Origin: Paraburkholderia sp. BCC1885
Lineage (GTDB): Bacteria > Pseudomonadota > Gammaproteobacteria > Burkholderiales > Burkholderiaceae
Assembly (NCBI RefSeq): GCF_900996235.1
Contig: NZ_CAAJGM010000110.1
Span: forward strand, 85,708-149,707
DNA: 64,000 nt
Reading direction: 5' to 3'
Made by a program: the position numbers and the translations under genes. Below, piece by piece: positions 8,309 through 17,341 of the stretch (position 1 is the stretch's first letter; each line of letters opens with the position of its first letter). A model generated the notes under the pieces. The model was not told where the DNA came from. It ran no database searches and saw only the letters and a program-made list of their open reading frames with translations.

Positions 8309-9442
8309 TCAAACAACCCGCTCGCCCGCACGCCACGTTTCGCGCGGCACGGGCAGTGCATCGTGCATCCGCACGCGCACAAAATCGGCTCGCAACCCGG
8401 GCGAAATCGCACCGCGATCGTGCAGACCCACTGCGCGAGCGGGTTCGGAAGACACCGTCGTCATGGCGCGCGCTAGCGTCCAGCCGGCCTTGTCGACGAG
8501 TTCGAACGCCGCAGTCAACAGACTCGAAGGCACATAGTCGGACGAAAGGATGTCGAGCAAGCCGGCCCGCGCAAGTTCCAGCGCGGAGACGTTGCCCGAG
8601 TGCGAGCCGCCTCGCACGATATTGGGTGCGCCCATGATCGTGGCGATGCCGTACTCGCGCGCAGCCCGCGCAGCGACGCGCGTCGTCGGGAATTCGGCTA
8701 ACGCGACGCCTTCGTCGGCGGCCTGTTCGACGTGCTCGATCGTCGTATCGTCATGACTCGCCACCGGTATGCCGAGCTTCAGGCAGCGCGCCACAATTTT
8801 GCTGCGGTGTTCGTCCGCGTAGCGCTCCTGGCCGTCCGCGAGTTCCGCTACTACGGCGGCGAAACGTTCGTCAGTCAGCTTGCCGTGCCGCTCCTGCCAG
8901 CGGCGCCATTGATTGGCATCGTGCCATTGCCGCTGTCCAGGCGTGTGGTCCATGACCGAAACGAGCCGCAACAGCGGATGCGTATAAAGCGTATCGAACA
9001 CTTCGACCACGTCCGGCGCCGCGATTTCACAACGTAAATGCAGTAAATGTTCAGCGCGTAGCAGCTCACTCGCGGATAAGCGCGCGAGCGCCTGCGTACA
9101 CTGCGTCTGCAGATCGCGATTGTGCATGTCCACGTCGGAGCGCGCCCCAATCCGCAACGAGTCGAACACTGTCGTAATGCCGGCCGCCGCAACCTGAGCA
9201 TCGTGAATCACAAACGCCGCGTCGATATTCCACCGCACGCCGGGACGCGGTGCAAGATGCTTCTCCAGATTGTCCGTATGCACCTCGATCAGACCCGGCA
9301 GCAAATAATCGCCATTCCAGTCGACGGCTTCGCGCGCCGACGTGCCGCCGCGTTCGACATCGCGGATGACGCCGTCTTCGACGCGCACGGTCCCGGCAAA
9401 CTCTTCGTCTCGCGTAACGATGCGAGCGTTTGTGATCAACAT
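8309..9442 (-). CDS. phnM: ribose-1-methylphosphonate-5-triphosphate diphosphatase PhnM
   Basis: About 377 residues, amidohydrolase-fold enzyme of the carbon-phosphorus lyase pathway. It removes pyrophosphate from alpha-D-ribose 1-methylphosphonate 5-triphosphate. Family marks seen: LLPGLIEVHTDNLEKH metal-binding stretch, VASHDDTTIEHV, GAPNIVRGGSHSGN and SSDYVPSS. The frame is open to 9535 but GGAG at 9449-9452 gives ideal spacing to the ATG at 9442, and the two further-upstream ATGs sit in or beside the operator. The PhnGHIJKL core is absent from this window and must be encoded elsewhere if the pathway is complete. Confidence 0.92.
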   Translation of the reverse strand: MLITNARIVTRDEEFAGTVRVEDGVIRDVERGGTSAREAVDWNGDYLLPGLIEVHTDNLEKHLAPRPGVRWNIDAAFVIHDAQVAAAGITTVFDSLRIGARSDVDMHNRDLQTQCTQALARLSASELLRAEHLLHLRCEIAAPDVVEVFDTLYTHPLLRLVSVMDHTPGQRQWHDANQWRRWQERHGKLTDERFAAVVAELADGQERYADEHRSKIVARCLKLGIPVASHDDTTIEHVEQAADEGVALAEFPTTRVAARAAREYGIATIMGAPNIVRGGSHSGNVSALELARAGLLDILSSDYVPSSLLTAAFELVDKAGWTLARAMTTVSSEPARAVGLHDRGAISPGLRADFVRVRMHDALPVPRETWRAGERVV

Positions 9443-9851
9443 CGACATACTCCGTCTGCGCATACCCTCAGCGTAAAGTTGCTGTATGACGCAATTATGG
9501 TGGTTGTAATCAGATGCCCGCAGCCTCAACATCATCTAAACGTCTAGATGTATCGGCACGCGGCGATAGAACCTGAACACGCAAGCAACGTGCGTCACGA
9601 ATTCATCATCGCTCGCGCACCGGAATGCGCGGAAAACACGGTCATTTGATCCGGCGGGAATGACAACACCATGACATCGGCTGAGAAAATATGAGCGAAT
9701 ACAGTGTTCGAACAGCGCAAGCGCCCCGCTGCTGCGCCACAAGCCGTTGCACCGATTCCCAGCCGCTCAACCGGCGCTCAGTCCAGAATCGGACAGCCAA
9801 GGTGCAATTGATACGAAGAAACGTGAAGAAAAGGCTCAGCGAGATGCCGCT
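9443..9851. other. phnM promoter region and spacer to the ROK gene
   Basis: 409 bases without a supported gene. It holds the palindrome at 9533-9550 and the phnM leader. I see nothing coherent between 9551 and the end of the ROK gene; short open frames there have no recognisable product. Confidence 0.5.
9533..9550. promoter_or_regulatory. operator-like palindrome upstream of phnM
   Basis: CATCTAAACGTCTAGATG is an 18-bp palindrome with a single mismatched pair, about 90 bases upstream of the phnM start. The TCTAGA-type core resembles sites of HutC-subfamily GntR regulators, to which the phosphonate repressor PhnF belongs. A related copy precedes phnD (8235-8252). No PhnF gene is visible in the window. 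Confidence 0.6.
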
Positions 9852-11024
9852 TTAGAACAGATTCCCGTAGAGCGGCACGGTGGCCGCTCCCAGCGCAGCC
9901 GAAATCTCGCTGTTTGCGCGGCCTTGATGGAACATGAGGCGTCCGGGGCGGCCGTTCATTTCGTATTCGGCCGCCGCGTCGCGCGCTCGCTCGATGAGAC
10001 GCCGCAATAATTCTGGCGGCAACAGGCCGTTAATAATGACATCCGATACGTCGACCACGTTCGACACGCCGGCCAGCACCCGGCCCAGATCGTCACCGGC
10101 CTGCTCGACCCATCGATCCAGCGCCGTGCTGTGCTTTGCACGCAGTTGCGTGAAGTCGAGTTCGGCGGCATGGTCATGCCCAAGTGCATGCGCGAGTCCG
10201 CGTAAGGACACCACGGTTTCGAGGCAACCGCGCGCGCCGCAAAAGCACGGCTTGCCGTCACGATGCGCATTGACGTGGCCGATCTCGCAGCCATTTCCGG
10301 TGAGACCGCGCACGGCGCGGCGATTCATCAGTAGCGCGCCGCCCAGACCGTTGCCGATGAATACGTGAATATAGCTGCCGAGGCGCCGGCCATCGCCGAA
10401 CCAGTATTCGCCGAGGCCCGCAGCCGTGCCGTTATTCTCGATATGGATTTCGTGATCGACATGCTGCGACAACGCCTCACGAAATTCAAAATCGCGCCAG
10501 CCAGGATATTCGGCGGACTGGCAGACGAGACCGCGCACCGAATCGATGGCGCCCATCACCGAGACGCCGACGCCGAGCAGTTTGCCGACCCGTTTCGGAT
10601 GGTCGCGCAGGCCGTCGTATAGTCGTCCAAGCACCCGCACCGCGCTGGCCGGGTCCTCGATAGACAGTTGTTGGCGTGCTTCGTGGACCACATTGCCGGC
10701 CACGTCGACCAACACGCCAGTGGCAAATTCATGATCGAAGTGCAGACCGATCGTGGCCGCATAGCCGGGGATGATGCGCAGATTGCGCACCGGCTGCCCC
10801 GTCGTGCGTACCTCGCGTTCAGTCGATTCTTCGACCGCGCCCTCCCCGATCAACGCGGTGACGATATTGGTGATCGTCGCAGCAGTCAGGCGTGTCGATG
10901 CGGCGATCTCGGCGCGCCCGATGCCCGGGTCCTGCCGAATGGCTTCGAGCACGAGCGCCCGGTTGAGGTCGCGCACACGAGGCCCGTTAAATCCGTGATG
11001 ATGCCGGGAATGCCTGTTCGACAC
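9852..11024 (-). CDS. ROK-family transcriptional repressor
   Basis: About 390 residues. An N-terminal winged helix (about 15-80, GRAEIAASTRLTAATITNIV) is followed by a ROK sugar-kinase-like domain. The zinc motif is visible as GHVN...CFCGARGCLE (His plus three Cys), and the GxGxGGA-like segment is GNGLGGA. ROK repressors of the NagC/XylR type sense sugars or sugar phosphates. The start is GTG at 11024 after CGGAG. It is the last gene of the polyol operon, and the perfect palindrome in that operon's promoter (15931-15948) is its likely target, giving autoregulation. Confidence 0.9.
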   Translation of the reverse strand: MSNRHSRHHHGFNGPRVRDLNRALVLEAIRQDPGIGRAEIAASTRLTAATITNIVTALIGEGAVEESTEREVRTTGQPVRNLRIIPGYAATIGLHFDHEFATGVLVDVAGNVVHEARQQLSIEDPASAVRVLGRLYDGLRDHPKRVGKLLGVGVSVMGAIDSVRGLVCQSAEYPGWRDFEFREALSQHVDHEIHIENNGTAAGLGEYWFGDGRRLGSYIHVFIGNGLGGALLMNRRAVRGLTGNGCEIGHVNAHRDGKPCFCGARGCLETVVSLRGLAHALGHDHAAELDFTQLRAKHSTALDRWVEQAGDDLGRVLAGVSNVVDVSDVIINGLLPPELLRRLIERARDAAAEYEMNGRPGRLMFHQGRANSEISAALGAATVPLYGNLF

Positions 11025-11153
11025 GCGAGTCTGCTCCGTTGCAGTTAAGCCCCGTGCGGCCCGCGCATTGCAAGGGCGGTCGGGGTGGGCGATGAAAAGC
11101 GAGCAGTATACCTGGCGTCAATAATCGGCACCCGGGTGAGACTTGGATGAAAC

Positions 11154-11912
11154 TCAGGTAATCGTGTATCCGCCGTCGATCATCACATTCGAGCCGTTGA
11201 TCATTGCGGCATCCGTGCTCGCCAGATACAAAATGGCGGAAGCGATTTCAGCCGGCTTGGCAAACCGGCGGGTCGGAATCGCGGCGCGCGCCCGCACGCC
11301 TGTTTCCCCGGCCCATCCGCTCAGTCCCAGTTCGGTCTCGACCACGGTGGGCGAGATCGCGTTTACCGTGACGCCTTGCGGACCCCATTCGAGCGCCATA
11401 CAGTTAGTCATGCCAATGATTCCGGCTTTGCTCGCGCAATACGCAAGATGACCCTCGATGCCGATGACCGCGGCCTGCGACGCCAGATTAATAATCCTGC
11501 CGCTTTTGCGCGCGATCATGTTCGACGCGAACGCCCGCGCCACCAGAAACGGCCCTGTCAGGTTGACGGAGATCGTTTTGTCCCACGTTTCAACGGGAAA
11601 ATTTTCTGCTGGCGCCAGCGGGCCGATGCCGGCATTGTTGACCAGCACGTCTACGTGACCGAAACGCGCCAGAATTTCATTCGCGGCCGTGGTAACGGAT
11701 TGCGCGTTACTCACGTCGGCCACCCAACCGCCATGCCTGGCACCGAATGAAGACGCCACTTCCGTCACCGACCCGGAACGGTCCATGAGTGCCAGGGTGG
11801 CGCCCGCCTTCGCGAACAGCTCGGCGGTCTTGTGGCCGATACCGGCCGCCGCACCGGTAATGACGACGACCGCGTCCGTAAAGTCATAACTCGTGCTCGA
11901 TTTGGAGGCCAT
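11154..11912 (-). CDS. SDR-family dehydrogenase of the polyol operon
   Basis: Classical short-chain dehydrogenase of 252 residues: cofactor-binding TGAAAGIG, NNAG in the middle, and catalytic Ser (NLASQ region), Tyr and Lys in YCASK. It ends with MIDGGY as is usual. It most resembles the polyol/sugar dehydrogenase branch. The substrate cannot be read from sequence; the neighbours suggest oxidation of a hexitol or related sugar alcohol to a ketose, or of a minor stereoisomer. ATG at 11912 follows AAGGA. Confidence 0.88.
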   Translation of the reverse strand: MASKSSTSYDFTDAVVVITGAAAGIGHKTAELFAKAGATLALMDRSGSVTEVASSFGARHGGWVADVSNAQSVTTAANEILARFGHVDVLVNNAGIGPLAPAENFPVETWDKTISVNLTGPFLVARAFASNMIARKSGRIINLASQAAVIGIEGHLAYCASKAGIIGMTNCMALEWGPQGVTVNAISPTVVETELGLSGWAGETGVRARAAIPTRRFAKPAEIASAILYLASTDAAMINGSNVMIDGGYTIT

Positions 11913-11938
11913 GACGATTCCTTGATCATGTGTTGATA

Positions 11939-12715
11939 TCAGCTCATCCAGTTGCCGCCATCCACATTCAGCGTCTGCGCCGTGATGTAATCGGCGTCTG
12001 CCGACGCGAGAAACACGGCGGCGCCGGTCAACTCGGACGGACGGCCCATGCGTCCCAAAGGCACCGCCTCGCCGACAAGGCGCTTCTTTTCACCGACCGG
12101 CCGGTTTTCGTAGCGCGCGAACAGTGCGTCGACGTCTTTCCACATCGGCGTGTCGATCACGCCCGGTGCAATGCCGTTCACATTGATGCGGTGTGGCGCG
12201 AGCGCCAAAGCGGCCGACTGCGTGTAGCTGATCACCGCAGCCTTGCTCGCGCAGTAGTGCGAAACCAGCGCCTCCCCACGACGGCCAGCCTGTGAAGCCA
12301 TGTTGACGATTTTGCCGCCGCCGCCCTGCTCCACCATCTGCTGCGCCACCCGTTGCAGCAGAAAGAACATGCCCTTCACGTTGACCGCGAAGATGCGCTC
12401 GAAAATTTCCCACGACTCATCCAGCAGCGGCCGCATGTCGAAAATCGCAGCGTTATTAAAAAGAATGTCGATCCGCCCGAATCGCTCGACGGCGGTACGC
12501 ACGATGCTCTCTATACCTTCGCGCTTCGTGACGTCGGCCTGCAGCAATACGATTCGTTCTGCCGGTATGCCGCTATACGTTTTCTCGAGTTCGGCCTGCG
12601 GCTTGACGTCGACGACGACCAGCTTGGCGCCTTCGTCCAGATAGCGACGCACCACCGCCTCGCCGATTCCGGCCGCTGCGCCCGTCACGATCGCAATCTT
12701 GTCCTTGAGTTGCAT
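11939..12715 (-). CDS. polyol (sorbitol/galactitol-type) dehydrogenase, SmoS-like SDR
   Basis: SDR of 258 residues with TGAAAGIGEAV, NNAAIFD, NMASQAGRRGEALV, catalytic YCASK and the C-terminal AQTLNVDGGNWMS. From memory these stretches, especially MASQAGRRGEALV, GEKKR and DGGNWMS, are nearly those of the Rhodobacter sorbitol dehydrogenase SmoS, which oxidises D-glucitol to D-fructose and galactitol to D-tagatose. That fits the kinase and GatZ-type gene upstream in the operon. A strong AGGAGA site precedes the ATG at 12715. Confidence 0.87.
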   Translation of the reverse strand: MQLKDKIAIVTGAAAGIGEAVVRRYLDEGAKLVVVDVKPQAELEKTYSGIPAERIVLLQADVTKREGIESIVRTAVERFGRIDILFNNAAIFDMRPLLDESWEIFERIFAVNVKGMFFLLQRVAQQMVEQGGGGKIVNMASQAGRRGEALVSHYCASKAAVISYTQSAALALAPHRINVNGIAPGVIDTPMWKDVDALFARYENRPVGEKKRLVGEAVPLGRMGRPSELTGAAVFLASADADYITAQTLNVDGGNWMS

Positions 12716-12766
12716 CTACGTCTCCTGTCAAAAATCGTATTGGCTGAAAGCAGCTTGAGAGCGCAT

Positions 12767-14050
12767 TTACACGCGGCACGCGGACGCGTACATGCCGACG
12801 ACCTCTCTCACCTTGCTCTGAATGATGCTCATGGGCGAGCCGTCAATCGCGCCACGGCGCATGGCCCAATATTGAACCGGCAAATAGCGGCTTAGCAGAT
12901 TCTCCGGAATCGAAATTGCCGCGAGGTTGTCGATCAACTTTTGAGCCGCGGCTTCGACCGCGGGATCCGCCCAGTAATACCGGACGCGATCGCTATAGCT
13001 GTAAGTGCGCAGCAATTGCCGCCCGTGGTCATCGCCGTGGTAGTACTTTTGCCAGTTGCCGGGTTTGGCGAGCATGACCGCTTCGACCACGTCACGCAGA
13101 TTCGAGCGCTCGCTCCTGACGACGACCTCGGCTTCGATGTCCGCGAGCGCATACAACGCCTCGCGTAGCGCGAAAGTCACGCCGGGGCCGACCTTCAGAA
13201 TGCCGAACCCGTCGTGCACGAGTTGCCGCAATGCTTCGGGCTTCTGATAATCCGTCGAATGCGCTTCGAAGACCATGCCCGGCAGTTGCTCGAGAACGCG
13301 GGAGAGTTGCGTGGCCAGTTCAGGCTGGTAATCGATTACTTTCGTATGATCGAATTCGACGCCTGGTTGAACGACCAGGGCGATCACCCGCTCCCACGCA
13401 TCGCTCAGACCGCGCTCTTGCCACGCGCGGCGATGGACCGCGACCGTATCGAGCGCCGCTTCCCGGCGCGTCACTTCCACGCTTTCCAATGCTTCGCTGG
13501 CGCCACCCGGCACCGGCACCTCGGTGCCGATCACGTACACCGGTTTCGTCGCCAGTCCCGCGTGCGCAGCCGCTGTTTCCGCAATCGCACACAAACGCGC
13601 GGCACGGTCGGCGACAACGCTATCCGCCAGTCGAGCCGGATCGCCGCCGCAACTCATGCTGGTATCGAGGTGGATCTTGGCGTATCCCGCCGATACATAG
13701 GCGTCGATCAACACCTCCGCCCGCTGCATGGCTTCTTCGGCGGGCAGGCTTCGCCACGCATTCGGTCCGAGATGGTCGCCGCCGAGAATCAAATGGTCGC
13801 GCGCGAAACCCACGCGATCGGCAATCGCATGAACAAAGAGTACGAAGTCCGCGGGCTTCATGCCGGTGTAGCCACCGAACTGATCGACCTGATTCGAAGT
13901 GGATTCGATCAGCAGCGGCGTGCCATCCTCCAGCGCCTGCTGCATCGCCGCGCCCAGCACCCACGGATGCGCAGAGCAGATCGAGTAAATGCCCTTTAGC
14001 CTCGCGCTTGCGGCATGATTGCCGGACAGGCGCGCAACGACGTTATGCAT
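12767..14050 (-). CDS. GatZ/KbaZ-family protein, likely tagatose-6-phosphate epimerase or aldolase subunit
   Basis: About 427 residues, the whole length of the GatZ/KbaZ family (tagatose-6-P kinase-like TIM barrel). Visible family segments are GIYSICSAHPWVLGAA, LIESTSNQVDQFGGYTGM, LGGDHLGPN and HLDTSMSC. In enterobacteria GatZ supports the GatY aldolase, but no GatY is present here. Stand-alone relatives in Agrobacterium polyol pathways have been reported as tagatose-6-phosphate 4-epimerases, making fructose 6-phosphate; that role would complete this operon. The ATG at 14050 lies inside the end of the kinase gene (8-base overlap) after CGGAG. Confidence 0.87.
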   Translation of the reverse strand: MHNVVARLSGNHAASARLKGIYSICSAHPWVLGAAMQQALEDGTPLLIESTSNQVDQFGGYTGMKPADFVLFVHAIADRVGFARDHLILGGDHLGPNAWRSLPAEEAMQRAEVLIDAYVSAGYAKIHLDTSMSCGGDPARLADSVVADRAARLCAIAETAAAHAGLATKPVYVIGTEVPVPGGASEALESVEVTRREAALDTVAVHRRAWQERGLSDAWERVIALVVQPGVEFDHTKVIDYQPELATQLSRVLEQLPGMVFEAHSTDYQKPEALRQLVHDGFGILKVGPGVTFALREALYALADIEAEVVVRSERSNLRDVVEAVMLAKPGNWQKYYHGDDHGRQLLRTYSYSDRVRYYWADPAVEAAAQKLIDNLAAISIPENLLSRYLPVQYWAMRRGAIDGSPMSIIQSKVREVVGMYASACRV

Positions 14051-15029
14051 GATTGTGCTCCGGCGTATTCGCAATGAACTCATCGAGCTCGGCGCGCGTG
14101 GCAGTGCCTTCCATCGGTCCCTTGACGGTTACCGCGATTGCGCCGCTCGCGCGGGCATAGCGCAGCGCCTGCTCGACCTCCATGCCTTGCGACCGGCAGG
14201 CGATGTAGGTCGCGCCGAAGCAATCTCCGGCGCCGGTCGGATCGATTTCATCCACGGAGAAAGCCGCACGATGTATCTCAGTGCTGCCGTCGTGGAAACT
14301 GCAACCGTCCTTGCCGCGCTTGACGACCACCTCGCGCACGCCGCGCCTGAACAGTTCTTCGAGCGCGCCGGCCTCGGAACTTGCGGTGGCAAGCAGCGTC
14401 ACCTCATGGCCGCTGGGTAGAAAGATATCGGTGTAGTCCAGCACGAAGTCGAGCGCCTTGCGCATGTCAGGAATGCGTAGCATTTCTTTGCGGACGTTCG
14501 GATCGAAACTGATGGTGCCGCCCTGCCCCTTCACCGTCTCAAGCACCTTTTTCATGGCTTCGACGATGCCAGCCGAGAACAGCGACGACCCCATGACGTG
14601 AAAATGCCGGCACTCCTTCAGCAAGCCTGCGGGAATATTGTCGACCGATAACAGCCCTGACGCGCTGTTCGCGATGTTAAAAATGAAATCGCGCTCGCCG
14701 TTTTGCCGGTAAGTCACGAAGGCGCTGCCGGTGGTCGCCGTTTTGATGACCGTGATGCCGGAGACGTCCACGCCATCCGCACGCAGACGCTCAACATTCA
14801 GGATACCGAAATCATCATCGCCCACACAGCCGATCATCGCGCAACGGCTGCCCGTCTTGGCGACCTGATCGATAAAGATAGCCGGCGCGCCGCTAGCATA
14901 GGGACCGATAAGCGTGCCGGGCCGCCGAAACGACTGCCCGAGCTCGACCGCCATGATCTCGACAAGGATCTCGCCCATGGTCAGGATGAAGCCGGTCTCG
15001 CCGGCCTTGTACAGTTCGGAATTCGCCAT
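14043..15029 (-). CDS. PfkB-family sugar kinase
   Basis: About 328 residues, ribokinase/PfkB fold. The N-terminal TMGEILVEIM strand, the substrate-side GCVGDDDFG, and the C-terminal signature DPTGAGDCFGATY with the catalytic Asp are clear. Given the polyol dehydrogenases and the GatZ-type protein, the likely substrate is a ketohexose such as tagatose or fructose, phosphorylated at C6 or C1; this is inference. The ribosome site before 15029 is poor, and an internal ATG at 14978 is an alternative start. Confidence 0.88.
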   Translation of the reverse strand: MANSELYKAGETGFILTMGEILVEIMAVELGQSFRRPGTLIGPYASGAPAIFIDQVAKTGSRCAMIGCVGDDDFGILNVERLRADGVDVSGITVIKTATTGSAFVTYRQNGERDFIFNIANSASGLLSVDNIPAGLLKECRHFHVMGSSLFSAGIVEAMKKVLETVKGQGGTISFDPNVRKEMLRIPDMRKALDFVLDYTDIFLPSGHEVTLLATASSEAGALEELFRRGVREVVVKRGKDGCSFHDGSTEIHRAAFSVDEIDPTGAGDCFGATYIACRSQGMEVEQALRYARASGAIAVTVKGPMEGTATRAELDEFIANTPEHNHA

Positions 15030-15117
15030 AACGGATAAAGGAGCGGCCTGCTCGCCGCGCGAACATGCCCGGTTGCGATGAACCCTCTGCCGTCTGGCGG
15101 CGCGAGGGCGGCCCGTT

Positions 15118-15882
15118 TCAGCGCGTCGTATAGCCGCCGTCGACGACCAGCACTTCGCCCGTTACATAGCTTGCGGCCGGCGAACAGAGGAACAGCGCGG
15201 CGGTCGCGACTTCCTCAGGCTGGCCGACGCGCGCCATCGGCGTCATGTCGCGCCAGATGGGGAACCACTCGTCGTTCGCAATGCCGCCGCGCGACATGTC
15301 GGTTTCGATGTAGCCGGGCGCCACCGCATTCACGCGGATGTTCTCGGCGGCCAGTTCGCTGGCGAGACTCTTGGTCATCATGTGGACGGCCGCTTTCGAA
15401 CTGTTGTAGGCCACCTGGTTCTGCGGAATGTTGGAGATGATCCCGGAGATCGAACCGACGTTGAGAATCACGCCGCCGCCCTGCGCGCGCATCGGCGCGA
15501 GCACCGCGCGGCAACCGCGAAACACGGCGTCGACATTCAGGCTCATGATGCGGCGCCAGCGCGCTTCGTCGAAGTCGCCGCTGTCGCCGTGAATCGCCAC
15601 GCCGGCGTTGTTGACCAGCACGTCGATACGGCCGTGACGTTTGAGCACGTCGTCGACCAGAATCTGCGCCGCCGTCTCCTGCTCCAGGTCCGCCGCGATA
15701 AACTCCACCTCGTATCCCGCGTCGCGCAGGCCGCGTTCCGCTTCGGGTACCGCGCTGCGGCTGCTGATGACGAGCCGCGCCCCGGCCTCGCCGAAGGCGT
15801 GCGCGATGGCAAGCCCAATGCCGCGCGTGCCGCCGGTGATCAGCGTGAGCTTGCCGTCGAGGCGAAATTTTTCAAGGATCAT
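15118..15882 (-). CDS. SDR-family dehydrogenase, galactitol-dehydrogenase-like
   Basis: First gene of the polyol operon, 254 residues. It has [14 protein letters not shown], catalytic Ser/Tyr/Lys with YNSSK, and a C-terminal [13 protein letters not shown]...[18 protein letters not shown] block that recalls the Rhodobacter galactitol dehydrogenase. It probably oxidises a sugar alcohol with NAD. It begins at the ATG 15882, 48 bases from the operator and promoter at 15930-15957. Confidence 0.88.
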   Translation of the reverse strand: MILEKFRLDGKLTLITGGTRGIGLAIAHAFGEAGARLVISSRSAVPEAERGLRDAGYEVEFIAADLEQETAAQILVDDVLKRHGRIDVLVNNAGVAIHGDSGDFDEARWRRIMSLNVDAVFRGCRAVLAPMRAQGGGVILNVGSISGIISNIPQNQVAYNSSKAAVHMMTKSLASELAAENIRVNAVAPGYIETDMSRGGIANDEWFPIWRDMTPMARVGQPEEVATAALFLCSPAASYVTGEVLVVDGGYTTR

Positions 15883-15929
15883 GATGAGTCTCGTGGAGTG
15901 GTGGAAAGATCCATTCGGACCGGAACGAG

Positions 15930-15957
15930 ATTAAATCAATTGATTTAACTAAGTCAA
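15930..15957 (-). promoter_or_regulatory. polyol-operon promoter with perfect palindromic operator
   Basis: On the minus strand TTGACT (15957-15952) and TTTAAT (15935-15930) are separated by 16 bases. Between and overlapping the -10 is TTAAATCAATTGATTTAA (15931-15948), a perfect 18-bp palindrome. A repressor there would block RNA polymerase. The ROK protein encoded at the end of the operon is the natural candidate. Confidence 0.75.
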
Positions 15958-16142
15958 CGGCATTTGCCCGACATGGGGGAAACACCGATCCGGCCACCAA
16001 CGCGCAAACGCGCCGGGCGGTCGGGCGCGAGACGGGCGACAGATCCGCGCAGCGAGCGGCAAGCGTGAGCGCAGACATCGCGCACCGCTATTGAGGCACA
16101 GTTGCCGCCTGCTGTCCGGCTAACGTTAAAAAACACTCCAAC

Positions 16143-17045
16143 TCAATGCCAAACTACAGCAATCGCGATAGCGCCAAACAGACACCACTTCATGACGTAG
16201 TAAGCAGTGCGATTCCAGGCCTTTATCCGCTTACCGGCCAGACGCACGGAATAGATATAACGAAAAATCCGATTCAGGCCGCCAGTCCGATCCCCGACTT
16301 CATTCGGCGACGCAGCCGCGCGCAACAGAAAATCGCCGATTCGTCCGATGATTATCTGCGCCCAGCCAAACTTCATTGGCCGCTCGATATCGCAAAAGAG
16401 AATGATGCGATCTTCCGTGGTCTGATTGGCGGCGTGGTGCAGATAGGTTTCATCGAATATCACGTCTTCCCCATCCCGCCATGAATAAGGAATGCCATCC
16501 ACGACGATGGCACAGCGATCGTCATTCGGCGTAATCAGCCCGAGGTGGTAACGCAGTGAACCCGCAAATGGATCGCGATGCGGATTGAGCTTGCCGCCCG
16601 CCGGCAGCATCGCGAACATTGCGGCCTTGACCGAGGGAATCCGTTGCAGAATCTCGATGGTACGGGGACATAGCGCCTGCGCCGAGGGGTGCGGATGGTC
16701 GTACCATTTCAGATAAAAACGCCTCCAGCCAGTGCGGAAGAACGAATTAAAGCCGATATCGTTATAGGCGCCCGCCGCGCGAATCCTGCTCGCTTCAGCC
16801 AAGGCAAGCGCTTCCTCGCGAAATACTCGCCATTCGCTTTTGAGCAGCGCAAGTTCCGGAAAATGCTGTGGCGAGATATACGGCGTGTTCGGCACCGATG
16901 AAAATAGATACGCAAAGCAGTTAAGCGGTGCAGTAAGCGTTGAGTGATCGGTTAATTGTCTAAAGAAACTGCCGTGACGGACCCGGCCACGCCAATGCAT
17001 GAAGACCGCACAAAAGACGAATAGTAAAAGGATGCCCCAGCGCAT
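16143..17045 (-). CDS. LpxO-like aspartyl/asparaginyl beta-hydroxylase family protein
   Basis: About 300 residues with a hydrophobic N-terminal segment (about 3-18) and another near the C-terminus, so probably membrane-attached. The Fe(II)/2-oxoglutarate motif is visible: NPHRDPF and, about 45 residues later, YLHHAANQT. LpxO hydroxylates the secondary acyl chain of lipid A; members in Burkholderia are often annotated so, but the lipid substrate is inference. The ATG at 17045 follows GAGGT with good spacing; a TTG six bases upstream is less likely. Confidence 0.85.
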   Translation of the reverse strand: MRWGILLLFVFCAVFMHWRGRVRHGSFFRQLTDHSTLTAPLNCFAYLFSSVPNTPYISPQHFPELALLKSEWRVFREEALALAEASRIRAAGAYNDIGFNSFFRTGWRRFYLKWYDHPHPSAQALCPRTIEILQRIPSVKAAMFAMLPAGGKLNPHRDPFAGSLRYHLGLITPNDDRCAIVVDGIPYSWRDGEDVIFDETYLHHAANQTTEDRIILFCDIERPMKFGWAQIIIGRIGDFLLRAAASPNEVGDRTGGLNRIFRYIYSVRLAGKRIKAWNRTAYYVMKWCLFGAIAIAVVWH

Positions 17046-17341
17046 GGCCAAAGGACCTCTTGAGATGACTCAGTAATGAAGCCAATTATACGAATCTCCC
17101 AAAAAATTCGCTGGAAACGCGCCAACCGTCCAATGCCCGATGCAATATGTTCAGATTAGAAATTATTGCGTTACAGCCAATAATCCATTCTAAATCCGGT
17201 AATAAATAGCCAAGCCACCGTATGCGCGCTTTTACCCGCATCGCGCGCGAGTGGGCCTGCGCGGCTGCCATACCTGCGTCGTGCGTACCGGGTATCGTTA
17301 CGGCTTTTCTCCGCTTCCCTAACCATCGACAGGACATTGCA

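Noticed and set aside
9443..9535. Upstream start for phnM at 9535
   Set aside because: That ATG lies inside the operator palindrome; GGAG spacing points to 9442.
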